Shown piece by piece: positions 16,082-23,805 of a DNA stretch of 41,372 nt. A program made the translations under genes and the position numbers. The stretch is from Candidatus Methylomirabilota bacterium. GTDB taxonomy: Bacteria > Methylomirabilota > Methylomirabilia > Methylomirabilales > CSP1-5. Location: NCBI GenBank assembly GCA_019456075.1, contig VRUN01000006.1:1-41372 (forward strand), read 5' to 3'. The notes beneath the pieces are model-generated. The model worked only from the letters and a program-made list of their open reading frames with translations. It made no database searches and was not told where the DNA came from. Numbering within the stretch: position 1 is the stretch's first letter; every line of letters begins with the position of its first letter.

Positions 16082-17260
16082 ATGCTGGATCCACAAAAGC
16101 AGGCGGTGATCGAGGAGGTCGATCGTCTCCGCCCCGAACTTTTGGAGGTGAGCCGGTTTCTCCATGCTCACCCCGAGCTCGCCTTTGAAGAAGTCCAGGC
16201 GGCCGCGTTCCTCGCGCGGATCATGGAGGAGCACGACTTTTCCGTCGAGCGGGGGGTGGCAGGGCTCACGACTGCCTTCACCGCCACCTATGGATCGGGA
16301 AAGGGTCCCACCATTGCGTTCCTGGCTGAGTACGATGCCCTTCCGGAGATTGGCCATGCATGCGGGCACAATCTAATTGCGACCGGTTCGGTGGGGGCCG
16401 CGTTGGCCCTGAAAGCGCTGTTGGGAGAGGTTGCTGGCCGCGTACTCCTGGTGGGATGTCCGGCGGAGGAGAAGGGGGGAGGCAAGATCCCTCTGGTAGA
16501 GTCCGGACTGTTTCGGAGGGTGGATGCCGCGATGCTGTTTCACCCGAGCAACCGGACCGAGATGGTGAAGCAGGCCCTCGGGATGCGGGATGTCCAGGTG
16601 GAATTCTTCGGCCGGTCCTCCCACGCCGCGGCGACTCCGCATCTCGGCATCAACGCGCTGGATGCCGTCATTCTCGCGTTCAATAACATCAATGCACTGC
16701 GGCAGCAGGTGCGCTCCGATGCTCGGATCCACGGAATCATCACCCACGGAGGGAAGGCACCCAACATCATCCCGGATCATACGGCGGCCCTCTTCTATGT
16801 TCGCGCGCTAGACATCGGATACCTCGATGAACTCTACGAAAAGGTCCTCGGCTGCTTTGAGGCGGCCGCCAGCGCCACGGGGGCCAGTTACCACGTCAAG
16901 CGGGCTGGACATGACTACCACCCCCACAAAATCAACTATGCCCTTGCCCAACTCTTTCGGCAGAATCTGGAAGCGTTGGGGGGTGAGGTCGATCAGGGTC
17001 CGGAGGACGAAGACCTGGGATCCACGGATGTCGGGAACGTGAGCCGGGTCGTTCCCACCATCCAACCCACCATCGCCATTTGCGGTCCCAAGGTCAGTTG
17101 CCACATGCCCGAGTTCGCCGTGGCCGCCGCCTCGCCTTCCGGAGAGGAGGGGATGTTGCTGGCGGCGAGGGCCATGGCCCTCACCGGCCTTGATCTCTTG
17201 AGAGACCGGGATGCCTTACACAGCGTCAAGGCGGAATTTGCAGGAGGGAAACGTCCCTGA
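16082..17260 (+). CDS. M20 family metal-dependent amidohydrolase
   Basis: 392 aa from the ATG at 16082. A frame extension to 16040 adds 14 unconvincing residues. The family (aminoacylase, AbgA/AbgB, IAA-amino acid hydrolase type) cleaves N-acyl or peptide amide bonds with two metals. Visible motifs are RFLHAHPELAFEE, the metal-binding GHACGHN, CPAEEKGGGK, the SSHAAATPHLGINALDAV dimerisation region, GIITHGGKAPNIIPD and the final VSCHMPEF. There is no signal peptide, so it should be cytosolic. The substrate cannot be read from the sequence. The next gene, anmK, overlaps its stop by four bases and points to turnover of cell-wall peptides or N-acyl amino acids. Confidence 0.9.
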   Translation: MLDPQKQAVIEEVDRLRPELLEVSRFLHAHPELAFEEVQAAAFLARIMEEHDFSVERGVAGLTTAFTATYGSGKGPTIAFLAEYDALPEIGHACGHNLIATGSVGAALALKALLGEVAGRVLLVGCPAEEKGGGKIPLVESGLFRRVDAAMLFHPSNRTEMVKQALGMRDVQVEFFGRSSHAAATPHLGINALDAVILAFNNINALRQQVRSDARIHGIITHGGKAPNIIPDHTAALFYVRALDIGYLDELYEKVLGCFEAAASATGASYHVKRAGHDYHPHKINYALAQLFRQNLEALGGEVDQGPEDEDLGSTDVGNVSRVVPTIQPTIAICGPKVSCHMPEFAVAAASPSGEEGMLLAARAMALTGLDLLRDRDALHSVKAEFAGGKRP

Positions 17261-18435
17261 AGGTCATTGGACTCATGTCTGGGACCTCGGCGGACGGGGT
17301 TGACGCGGTCCTCGTAGAGATCACCAGAGAGTCCGACAACCCCGCGGTGAGTCTCCTCTGTTTTGAGCGTCGTCCGTATCCACCGGGGATTCGAGGTCGA
17401 ATCCTCCGCCTTCCTGAACATCCCAACGCCCTCCGCGAAGTCTGTCATCTCAACGTGTTGCTGGGGGAGCTCTTTGCCCAAGCGGCCCTCGATCTCCTGC
17501 AGACAACTGGCACCTCCCCGACCGAGGTGGCTCTCATTGGCTCCCACGGCCAGACGATCTGCCATCTTCCGATTCCGTCCACCGAGGGGGCATTCAACCT
17601 CCGGTCCACTCTTCAGATTGGTGAGCCATGTGTCATCGCTGAGCGGACCGGACTCTTGACCGTGGCTGACTTCCGCCCGAGGGACATGGCAGCTGGAGGA
17701 GAGGGGGCACCGCTGACCCCCTATCCCCATTATCTCCTCTTTCGACATCCCGAGCGGTGCCGCGTAATCGTCAACCTCGGCGGGATCTCAAATCTCACCC
17801 TGCTCCCTCCCGACACCTCGGTATCCGAGATCGTGGCCTTCGATGCAGGGCCCGGCAATGTCCTGATCGATGGAGTGGTTCGACACCTCAGTGGTGGGAC
17901 CTTAGAGTACGATACCGATGGGGCTTGGGCAGCATCGGGCAACGTGAATCAGGCCCTCCTCAAGCGTCTTCTCGGCCACCCTTTCTTCCGCCGTTCTCCC
18001 CCGCGGAGTGCCGGCCAGGAGGAGTTTGGTCCTCGGATGCTCGAAGAGATCCTGGTCGAAGCGGAGCAGAAAGGAATCTCACCGGCCGATCTGGTAGCCA
18101 CGATCTCGACCCTCTCTGTGGAGGCAGTGGTCGGGAGCCTTGAGACCACCATCTTTCCGCGGCACGCCGTGGATGAGATACTACTCTGCGGCGGCGGGGC
18201 GCGGAACCGATGGCTGAGCAGCGCGCTCGGAACCCGCCTGGCGCCCCGTCCCGTCCTCACAACCGACGACATCGGGTTTCCGGTCGGGGCGGTCGAAGCG
18301 ACGGCATTCGCCATTCTGGCCTACCTCACCCTTGTCGGACAGCCGGGGAACCTTGTGTCCGCCACTGGGGCGCGGCATGCAGTTCCGCTGGGCAAGATTA
18401 TTCCCGGCAGGAATTTTCCAGGACTGATCTCGTGA
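17257..18435 (+). CDS. anmK: anhydro-N-acetylmuramic acid kinase
   Basis: 392 aa from a CTG at 17257. The first ATG (17275) would cut into the conserved ATP-binding motif GLMSGTSADGVDA. The CTG codon overlaps the preceding stop (CTGA) and has AGGAGGG about 10 nt upstream, so it is the likely start. AnmK opens the 1,6-anhydro ring of MurNAc released from peptidoglycan and phosphorylates it to MurNAc-6-phosphate. Other signatures are GSHGQTICHLP, DFRPRDMAAGGEGAPLTPY, NLGGISNLTLL, the catalytic-Asp region AFDAGPGNVLID and CGGGARNRWL. It belongs to the ASKHA fold and has full length. It is coupled to the M20 gene upstream and a SIS protein downstream. Confidence 0.95.
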   Translation: MKVIGLMSGTSADGVDAVLVEITRESDNPAVSLLCFERRPYPPGIRGRILRLPEHPNALREVCHLNVLLGELFAQAALDLLQTTGTSPTEVALIGSHGQTICHLPIPSTEGAFNLRSTLQIGEPCVIAERTGLLTVADFRPRDMAAGGEGAPLTPYPHYLLFRHPERCRVIVNLGGISNLTLLPPDTSVSEIVAFDAGPGNVLIDGVVRHLSGGTLEYDTDGAWAASGNVNQALLKRLLGHPFFRRSPPRSAGQEEFGPRMLEEILVEAEQKGISPADLVATISTLSVEAVVGSLETTIFPRHAVDEILLCGGGARNRWLSSALGTRLAPRPVLTTDDIGFPVGAVEATAFAILAYLTLVGQPGNLVSATGARHAVPLGKIIPGRNFPGLIS

Positions 18436-18442
18436 GGAAGTG

Positions 18443-19177
18443 ATGGATCGCGACCCGTACACGGCTGCCGTGCTGAGGCTCATTGGCCGGATCGAAGAGA
18501 CGCAACAGGGAGCACTCGAGCAGGCGGTTCAGGCCATCTTTGAGTCGCTGAAACGGGACGGGGTGTTGCACGTGTTCGGCAGTGGCCATTCCATCGCGGT
18601 CGCTCAAGAGGCCTTTCACCGGGCAGGCGGATTGGTCCCGGTCAACCTGATTCAGGAGGCCATTCTGTCTCCGCTCACCCCTCCGGCCGTGAGCGGGAGG
18701 ATAGAGCGGCTCCCCGGGGTGGCCTCGATCCTTCTGGACCGGAACGATGCCCGACCCGGAGAGGTCCTGATCGTGGTATCCAACTCCGGGATCAACGCCG
18801 TCCCGGTGGAGATGGCTCTTGAAGGCAAGACACGGGGACTCTTCGTGATCGCCCTGACCTCCCTGACCCACTCGAGGGCGGTCCCGGCCCGGCACGCAAG
18901 TGGCAAGCGCCTCTTCGAAGTTGCCGACCTCTGCCTCGATAACTGTGGGGAGGAGGGGGATGCTGCCGTGGCCTATCCTGGGTGGGGCGGCAAGGTCGGT
19001 CCCACTTCGGTCGTCACCGGAACGTTCCTGATGAACCGTCTCATCTGCGGGGTGGTGGAGCGGTTTCTCGCCGAGGGTCTCAGTCCTCCGGTCTATATGA
19101 GCGCCAACCTTCCCGGGGGGGACGAGCATAACCGTCGCCTGGAGGAGCAGTACCGTGACAGGATCACACTGCTCTAA
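18443..19177 (+). CDS. SIS-domain sugar isomerase-like protein (UPF0309 type)
   Basis: 244 aa from the ATG at 18443, preceded by GTGAGGAAGTG; a GTG at 18440 is equally possible. One SIS phosphosugar-binding domain spans about 25-200: VLHVFGSGHSIAVAQEAFHR (nucleotide/sugar loop), LIVVSNSGINAVPVEMALE (SNSG in place of the usual S-x-S-G) and GLFVIALTSLTHS. The family relatives bind or isomerise phosphosugars. It starts 8 nt after anmK, whose product MurNAc-6-P is normally cleaved by MurQ, also a SIS protein. The MurQ signature and its C-terminal helical domain are not seen, so a MurQ-like role is only an inference from position. Confidence 0.85.
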   Translation: MDRDPYTAAVLRLIGRIEETQQGALEQAVQAIFESLKRDGVLHVFGSGHSIAVAQEAFHRAGGLVPVNLIQEAILSPLTPPAVSGRIERLPGVASILLDRNDARPGEVLIVVSNSGINAVPVEMALEGKTRGLFVIALTSLTHSRAVPARHASGKRLFEVADLCLDNCGEEGDAAVAYPGWGGKVGPTSVVTGTFLMNRLICGVVERFLAEGLSPPVYMSANLPGGDEHNRRLEEQYRDRITLL

Positions 19178-20000
19178 GCGAAGGCGACGAGTTCTCCTTT
19201 GCGGTCTGGTCCTGCTGCTCCTCGGTCCTGTGCTGGGGGCTTCTCAGGCGCAGTCCTCGAAGGTCGAGCGCGTGATCGACGGGGATACCGCGGTCCTCGA
19301 GGATGGCAGACGTGTTCGGTATCTCGGCATCAATGCACCCGAGCGAGGTCAACCCTACTTCGCCGAAGCGGTCACCCTGAATCGACGGCTGACCGAAGGC
19401 AAGCACGTGAGTCTCGAGGCGGATGAGGTGAGGGAGGATGGGTACCATCGCTTGCTAGCGTATGTGTATGCCGATGGACACATGGTGAATGCGCGCTTGA
19501 TCGAGGCGGGGCTTGCCCATGTCTTTGCGTTCCCGCCGAACCTCAGGTACTACGATCGGTTCCTTGAGCTGCAGCGGTGGGCGCGTGTCGCGCGGCGTGG
19601 AATATGGCAACGTGTGAGGGGTCCGTTGAAGATTACCTCGCTCAAGTTCAACGCCCCTGGCGATGATCGATTCAACCCGAACGGTGAGTATGTCCGAATC
19701 GCCAGTGTTGCCGATGAGGTCATCGATGTCCGGGGGTATGTCCTGAGCGACGCGTATGGGCACCGATACACTTTCCCCGCCCTTTCCCTGAAGCCCGGCT
19801 ATTCGGTGCTCCTCGTGAGTGGGCGGGGTGTCGATGTCACCGATCCCCTGGACCGGATTATCCTTTACTGGCAATCGAATGGTCCCATCTGGAATAATGA
19901 TGGGGATACCGCGACCCTGCGGGCCCCCGATGGTTCTCCGGTCGATAAGTTTCAGTATCAGGGGTTTCAGAGACGACGACCGACGACCGTAATCCGATGA
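19155..20000 (+). CDS. secreted thermonuclease-family nuclease with C-terminal lamin-tail domain
   Basis: 281 aa, GTG start, overlapping the SIS gene by 23 nt. A signal peptide follows a basic stretch (KRRRRVLLCGLVLLLLGPVLGA). Residues about 35-145 are a staphylococcal-nuclease domain, with the metal-binding VIDGDT (40-45) and the three catalytic residues expected from the family: Arg55 (RYLGI), Glu63 (NAPE) and Arg99 (YHRLLAYVY). A lamin-tail-like immunoglobulin domain covers about 155-272 (NGEYVRIAS, VLSDAYGHRYTFPA, WNNDGDTATLRAPDG). The last about 10 residues, QRRRPTTVIR, and the stop are encoded by the start of an intergenic word-repeat array. It probably cuts extracellular or periplasmic nucleic acid. 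Confidence 0.9.
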   Translation: MTGSHCSKRRRRVLLCGLVLLLLGPVLGASQAQSSKVERVIDGDTAVLEDGRRVRYLGINAPERGQPYFAEAVTLNRRLTEGKHVSLEADEVREDGYHRLLAYVYADGHMVNARLIEAGLAHVFAFPPNLRYYDRFLELQRWARVARRGIWQRVRGPLKITSLKFNAPGDDRFNPNGEYVRIASVADEVIDVRGYVLSDAYGHRYTFPALSLKPGYSVLLVSGRGVDVTDPLDRIILYWQSNGPIWNNDGDTATLRAPDGSPVDKFQYQGFQRRRPTTVIR

Positions 20001-20115
20001 CCGACTACCGACGACAGCGAAAAGCTAATAGCCCTTTCGGTCGTCGGACTTCGGCGAGCTCAGTCGAGCCGTCACCGGACATCGGTCATCGAGTTGTGTC
20101 GGTCGTCGGTCGTCG
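19971..20115. repeat. word-repeat array A with GTCGGTCGTCGG vocabulary, long imperfect inverted repeat
   Basis: GACGACCGACGACCG begins the array and CGGTCGTCGGTCGTCG ends it. Between them are many near-copies of CCGACGAC/GTCGTCGG, GGTCATCG/CGATGACC and CCGGACATCGG. The left arm (about 19971-20016) is close to the reverse complement of the right arm (about 20070-20115), and an inner pair CCGACGAC (20008 area) and GTCGTCGG (20040 area) makes a second stem. It begins inside the nuclease gene and fills the gap to the D-aminoacylase ribosome-binding site. Confidence 0.75.
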
Positions 20116-20129
20116 AAATTGAGGAGATC

Positions 20130-21728
20130 ATGTACGATCTGATCATCGCCGGGGCGAGCATCATCGATGGCAGCGGATCCCCGCCTTTTCCGGGTGACAT
20201 CGGCATCATCCGGGACCGGATCGCTGCCGTCGGGAAGATCCCCGAAACCCAAGCCCGGCGGACGATTCGGGCGCCCGGGCTTGTCGCCTGTCCCGGTTTC
20301 GTGGATCTCCACTCCCACTCTGATTACTTTCTGCTGCTGAATCCCCGGGCCGAGAGCGCCGTTCGCCAGGGGGTCACCACCGAAATCGGGGGCAACTGCG
20401 GCTATTCCGCAGCGCCGATCTGGGGAGAGTGGAGAGAGGAACGTGCCCAGACCTATCGGGAACTCTATGGTCTCGAGCTCGAATGGCAGGGCGTGCGAGA
20501 TTATTTTGGGCAGCTCGCCGCCCAGGGGCTGTCGATCAACTTTGGCCTCCTCCTCGGCCACAACACCATCCGGGGCTCTGTCATGGGGGGAGCCGCAAGA
20601 CCACCCGAGGCTCGAGAGATGGAGGAGATGGTCCAGGCGGTCCGGGAGGGGATGCGGGAAGGGGCCTTGGGCCTCTCGACCGGTCTCATCTATACTCCGG
20701 CATGCTTCGCGTCATCGGAAGAGTTAGTGACGTTAGCTGGGGCTACGTGGGAAGAAGGGGGTGTGCTCACCTGCCACATGCGAAGTGAGGGGGACGGACT
20801 GTTAGAGGCGGTTCGGGAGATTCTTGATGTCGCGAGAAAGGCCCGAATCCCTCTCCAAATTTCCCATCTCAAGACATCGGGTGAGCGCAACTGGGGCAAA
20901 CTTCCGGAGGCCTTGCGACTTATTGAAGAGGCGCGGTCGCGCGGCCAGGATGTCACGGCTGATCGTTATCCCTACACGGCCTCCAATACTCAACTGCAAG
21001 CAGTCCTGCCTTCGTGGGCGCTCGAGGGAAAGCGGGTGGAACAGGTGGCTCGATTGCAGGAACCATCGGTGCGGAAACGGCTGGATCGAGAACTCGCCGA
21101 TAGGCGGTGGGACCTGATCATGATCGCCGAGGTGACGCAGGAAGGGAATACGCGGTACGAGGGATTGCGCGTCGATCAGGCGGCGGCCTTGGCCGGGAAA
21201 GACCCGTTGGAGTTCGTTTGTGACCTGCTCGTTGAAGAGGGAGGACGGGTAGACGCCATTTTCTTTACGATGTCTGAGGAGAACCTGCAGCAGATCTTGT
21301 CTCGCCCCTATGTGATGGTGGCTTCTGATAGCGGGACCCGGGCCCATGTCGGTCCGCTGAGCCGGGGTCGGCCTCATCCCCGCACGTTCGGGACGTTCCC
21401 GCGGATCTTAGGCGTGTATGTCAGGGAAAAACGACTCCTCGATCTGCCCACCGCCATCCGGAAGATGACGCTTGACCCCTGCCGTCGCTTTGGGCTTGCC
21501 GAACGGGGCCTGATTGCACCCGGCTACTCTGCCGACGTGGTCGTGTTTGATCCCGACAAGGTTGCGGATCGGGCAAGCTACGAAGAGCCGATCCAATACC
21601 CAGATGGAATTCGATACGTGCTGGTGAACGGTGTGATCAGTGTAGAAGAGGGAGAGCACACCGGTGCGAGAGCGGGCGGCGTGCTCAGGGGTTCCGGAGG
21701 CGTCACGGGGACGAGAGGTGGAGGGTAG
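20130..21728 (+). CDS. N-acyl-D-amino-acid deacylase (D-aminoacylase)
   Basis: 532 aa from the ATG at 20130, which has GAGGAG 5 nt upstream. An in-frame extension to 20094 lies in the repeat array and is rejected. This is an amidohydrolase-fold enzyme that frees D-amino acids from N-acyl-D-amino acids. Visible features are the metal site VDLHSHSDY, TTEIGGNCGYS with the bridging Cys of D-aminoacylases, LLGHNTIRGSVMG, CHMRSEGDGLLEAV, LQISHLKTSG, ADRYPYTASNTQLQ, ASDSGTRAHVG and a C-terminal VNGVISVEEGEHTGARAG typical of the family. Full length. The hydrolase downstream starts 3 nt after its stop, so the two are co-transcribed. Confidence 0.93.
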   Translation: MYDLIIAGASIIDGSGSPPFPGDIGIIRDRIAAVGKIPETQARRTIRAPGLVACPGFVDLHSHSDYFLLLNPRAESAVRQGVTTEIGGNCGYSAAPIWGEWREERAQTYRELYGLELEWQGVRDYFGQLAAQGLSINFGLLLGHNTIRGSVMGGAARPPEAREMEEMVQAVREGMREGALGLSTGLIYTPACFASSEELVTLAGATWEEGGVLTCHMRSEGDGLLEAVREILDVARKARIPLQISHLKTSGERNWGKLPEALRLIEEARSRGQDVTADRYPYTASNTQLQAVLPSWALEGKRVEQVARLQEPSVRKRLDRELADRRWDLIMIAEVTQEGNTRYEGLRVDQAAALAGKDPLEFVCDLLVEEGGRVDAIFFTMSEENLQQILSRPYVMVASDSGTRAHVGPLSRGRPHPRTFGTFPRILGVYVREKRLLDLPTAIRKMTLDPCRRFGLAERGLIAPGYSADVVVFDPDKVADRASYEEPIQYPDGIRYVLVNGVISVEEGEHTGARAGGVLRGSGGVTGTRGGG

Positions 21729-21730
21729 GG

Positions 21731-22528
21731 GTGAGCGGGCAAGAGCACGGAGTTGCTCACGGAAGGCCTTCCACACGACCTCGCATCTGTATTACCAGTG
21801 GGAGGGACCCGCTGGGCGAGCAGCCGGAGCAGCAGTACGAGCGGGTTCGTGCGGCCTACTCCGGGTGCGTGGCCGAAAGTGGCGGGATACCGTACATTTT
21901 GCCCACGCCAGGATATGATCCTGCTCTCAATGCGACATATCTCGATTTTGCCGATGGGTTGATCTTTTCGGGGGGAGAGGACATTCATCCCTCCTTTTAC
22001 GGAGAGATCGTTCTCGAAAAATGTGGAGCCATTGATGAAAAACGAGATCTCTTCGAAATCGAGCTGTTCCGGGGCGCCCTCGAGCGAGGATTGCCGGTCC
22101 TGGGCGTATGTCGGGGGATGCAGCTCATCGCAGTGGCGTTGGGAGGGAGCCTTTACCAGGACTTGTCCTATTGTCAGGACGCCGGAGCATTCCATGCCGG
22201 GGCGTGGCAAGACGGGGGAGAGATGCCATCGGTGAGACTCACATCGGGGACCCTTCTGCATCAGGTCATCGAGGAGGAGTCTCTGCCTGTCAACTGTCAG
22301 CATCATCAGTTGATCAAGGCTCTTGACCACAACTGTACGGTGAGCGCGGTCTCTCCGGATGGCATGATCGAGGGGATCGAAGTGTCAGGCAGCCCATTTG
22401 TCCTGGGGGTGCACTGGCATCCCGAGCGCTTGGCCTTACGAGATCGGTGCCATCTGGAGTTGTTCCGAGCACTGGTGAGAGCGGCGGCAGACTATTCCCG
22501 AAAAGCCGTCTCCTCGAAGCGTCCCTGA
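21731..22528 (+). CDS. class I glutamine amidotransferase-like hydrolase (peptidase C26, gamma-glutamyl hydrolase type)
   Basis: 265 aa, GTG start after GGAGGGTAGGG. The fold resembles PuuD-type gamma-glutamyl-gamma-aminobutyrate hydrolase. Residues RICITSGRDPLGEQ (about 18-31) start the domain. GLIFSGGEDIHPSFYGE gives the family GGxDxxP loop. The nucleophile Cys is in GVCRGMQLIAVALGG and the catalytic His-x-x-Glu is GVHWHPERL, with VNCQHHQLIKAL as the companion motif. The first about 17 residues are poorly conserved, so the start may be later. It is coupled to the D-aminoacylase gene and would release gamma-linked glutamate from amides or peptides. The actual substrate is unknown. Confidence 0.9.
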   Translation: MSGQEHGVAHGRPSTRPRICITSGRDPLGEQPEQQYERVRAAYSGCVAESGGIPYILPTPGYDPALNATYLDFADGLIFSGGEDIHPSFYGEIVLEKCGAIDEKRDLFEIELFRGALERGLPVLGVCRGMQLIAVALGGSLYQDLSYCQDAGAFHAGAWQDGGEMPSVRLTSGTLLHQVIEEESLPVNCQHHQLIKALDHNCTVSAVSPDGMIEGIEVSGSPFVLGVHWHPERLALRDRCHLELFRALVRAAADYSRKAVSSKRP

Positions 22529-22843
22529 GGAAGGGGGGCCGGATGGCAGCGGGTGGCGGGGGGTAGTAAAAACGCTTGACATAAAGAGGAATGGGATGAT
22601 AGGAACGACGGACACTTATAGGAGTTTATCGGTGGCTGGATTTGAACAGATCCTCGTAGTAGTAGGTGTACGCGGCGCCTGCGCCCCGGCGGGCAGCCCG
22701 TAGTGCCTTTACTGCGGGCTCTGTAATTTCGCCGCGGGGCACAGGCAGATGTCCCGTGGCTTTTTGTTTGGGCCGCGGGGTCTCTTGGTTTAATGATTCG
22801 ATTTTCAACGAGGTTTGCGTCACTTTTCGGTAAGGAGGATTCG
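22529..22843. other. intergenic region with possible promoter and a questionable antisense small ORF
   Basis: 315 bp between the C26 hydrolase and the zinc-ribbon gene. TTGACA at 22576-22581 is a perfect -35 hexamer, but only weak -10 candidates follow (ATAGGA at 17 nt, GATGAT at 13 nt). The rest is occupied by an antisense small ORF described separately, and there is no tRNA or terminator that I can see. Confidence 0.4.
22626..22823 (-). CDS. possible small protein, unknown
   Basis: 65 codons from a GTG, with no clear ribosome-binding site; a later TTG would also work. The product is basic, Pro/Lys-rich at first (ETPRPKQKATGHLP) and ends in AAYTYYYEDLFKSSHR. Codon choice looks unlike a random antisense frame (TAC-TAC-TAC run, varied third bases). 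It lies on the opposite strand from all nearby genes, between two plus-strand genes, and does not overlap either coding sequence. I do not recognise a family. It could equally be the chance reading of a long plus-strand leader. Confidence 0.3.
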   Translation of the reverse strand: MTQTSLKIESLNQETPRPKQKATGHLPVPRGEITEPAVKALRAARRGAGAAYTYYYEDLFKSSHR

Positions 22844-23122
22844 ATGGCTCGCAGGTGTGGTTGTGGACAAGAGTTGCGGTCGGTGATGGAGGAGTGGGGG
22901 TGTCTTCACTGTGGGGGCCTCTGTTGCCCCACCTGTGGGTATGCCCCTGAGGGCACAGCCTACTGTGCCGAATGTGCCCAGAGCCTTTTTAATGTGTACA
23001 CGAGGCAGCCGGTGGTGACCCGGCCCAAGCGCATCTCGGCCTGGTGGGAGGCGGCGACGGTGCAACCCGTGCCGCGGCATACAGAGGCGGCAAGCCTGGA
23101 CCAGCCCCAGGCGTCCGCCTGA
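22844..23122 (+). CDS. small zinc-ribbon-like protein
   Basis: 92 aa from the ATG at 22844, with GTAAGGAGG 6 nt upstream. A frame extension back to 22793 is not needed. The first half is packed with cysteine pairs: CGCGQ (Cys5 and Cys7 area), GCLHCGGLCCPTCGY and AYCAECAQSLF. Together they could bind two zinc ions as a double ribbon. The second half (from about 50) is basic and Pro-rich with no recognisable domain. No signal peptide. Function unknown. It lies between the D-amino-acid genes and a small secreted protein. About 260 bp with no visible gene follow. Confidence 0.72.
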   Translation: MARRCGCGQELRSVMEEWGCLHCGGLCCPTCGYAPEGTAYCAECAQSLFNVYTRQPVVTRPKRISAWWEAATVQPVPRHTEAASLDQPQASA

Positions 23123-23382
23123 CGAGCCGGTCCACACCTTCGGGGAGGCCTCGCCGAACGGGTGCGAGAGTCTCCATATGTCTATCGAGGCCCTCGACAG
23201 CACGCAGGTGTTCCGGATCCTTCCCCCTTTCCCTCCGTTTATAGCTACTCCCTCCACGAAGAAAGATTTGCGCGGGAGTCGTCCTGGCCCTATCCTGATA
23301 GCGTCGGCTGACGCCGGGGTGCCTGCCGTATCACCTCAGGCCCCTGAGCGGACCACCGACGCGTGAATGAAGGAGGCAGGGG
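23123..23382. other. intergenic region without recognised features
   Basis: About 260 bp between the zinc-ribbon gene and the next secreted protein. It contains only ORFs that lack ribosome-binding sites or protein character. No repeat array, tRNA or strong terminator was seen. Confidence 0.4.
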
Positions 23383-23805
23383 ATGAATCTCATTCAGCGA
23401 TGTGTCGCCAGTATTGCTCTCTTGCTGCTCCTGGTCGTCTCCGCCCATGCCCAAAAACGCCCTTCGGAAAAGAATCTCGGTGCCCCCATTTATCCGAAGG
23501 CCACGTTCATCGAAAGCTTCACCGACGGGCCGGTGGCCCGATATCTCTTCGGCTCGAACGATATCACCATTTCGGTGACCCGGTTTTATGAAGCGAAGAT
23601 CGGGAAGAAATCTGAACGCATCAAAAGTCCCGACGGGACGGAGACGTATCGGTTCGTACTGAAAGGCAAACAGGAGGCAGCGGTGCCGGAACTCGAGGTT
23701 CGGGTGAATCACTTTCCCGGGGGCTTCCACATCCCGGATCAGCGGGGCGAGACCCGACGGTACAGGACGGTCATCATCATCAGCAAGAAGAAGAGGGAAC
23801 CGTGA
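23383..23805 (+). CDS. small secreted protein of unknown function
   Basis: 140 aa, ATG start after GGAGGCAGGGG, a strong ribosome-binding site. A signal peptide (CVASIALLLLLVVSAHAQ, cleavage near residue 23) is followed by a short lysine-rich segment and a compact beta-rich domain: GAPIYPKATFIESFTDGP, RYLFGSNDITISVTRFYE and ETYRFVLKGKQEAAVPELEV. The alternation of strands and the 'NDS/T...FY...G' pattern recall small periplasmic proteins that monitor a steroid-like or lipid ligand, but I cannot name a family. The C-terminus is basic (SKKKREP). Its stop overlaps the GTG of the DUF1445 gene by four bases, so they are co-translated. Confidence 0.7.
   Translation: MNLIQRCVASIALLLLLVVSAHAQKRPSEKNLGAPIYPKATFIESFTDGPVARYLFGSNDITISVTRFYEAKIGKKSERIKSPDGTETYRFVLKGKQEAAVPELEVRVNHFPGGFHIPDQRGETRRYRTVIIISKKKREP

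Noticed and set aside
23178-23366. 62-codon plus frame in the gap before the secreted protein
   Set aside because: No ribosome-binding site, low-complexity Pro/Ala content, and ending just before the next real gene's ribosome-binding site.
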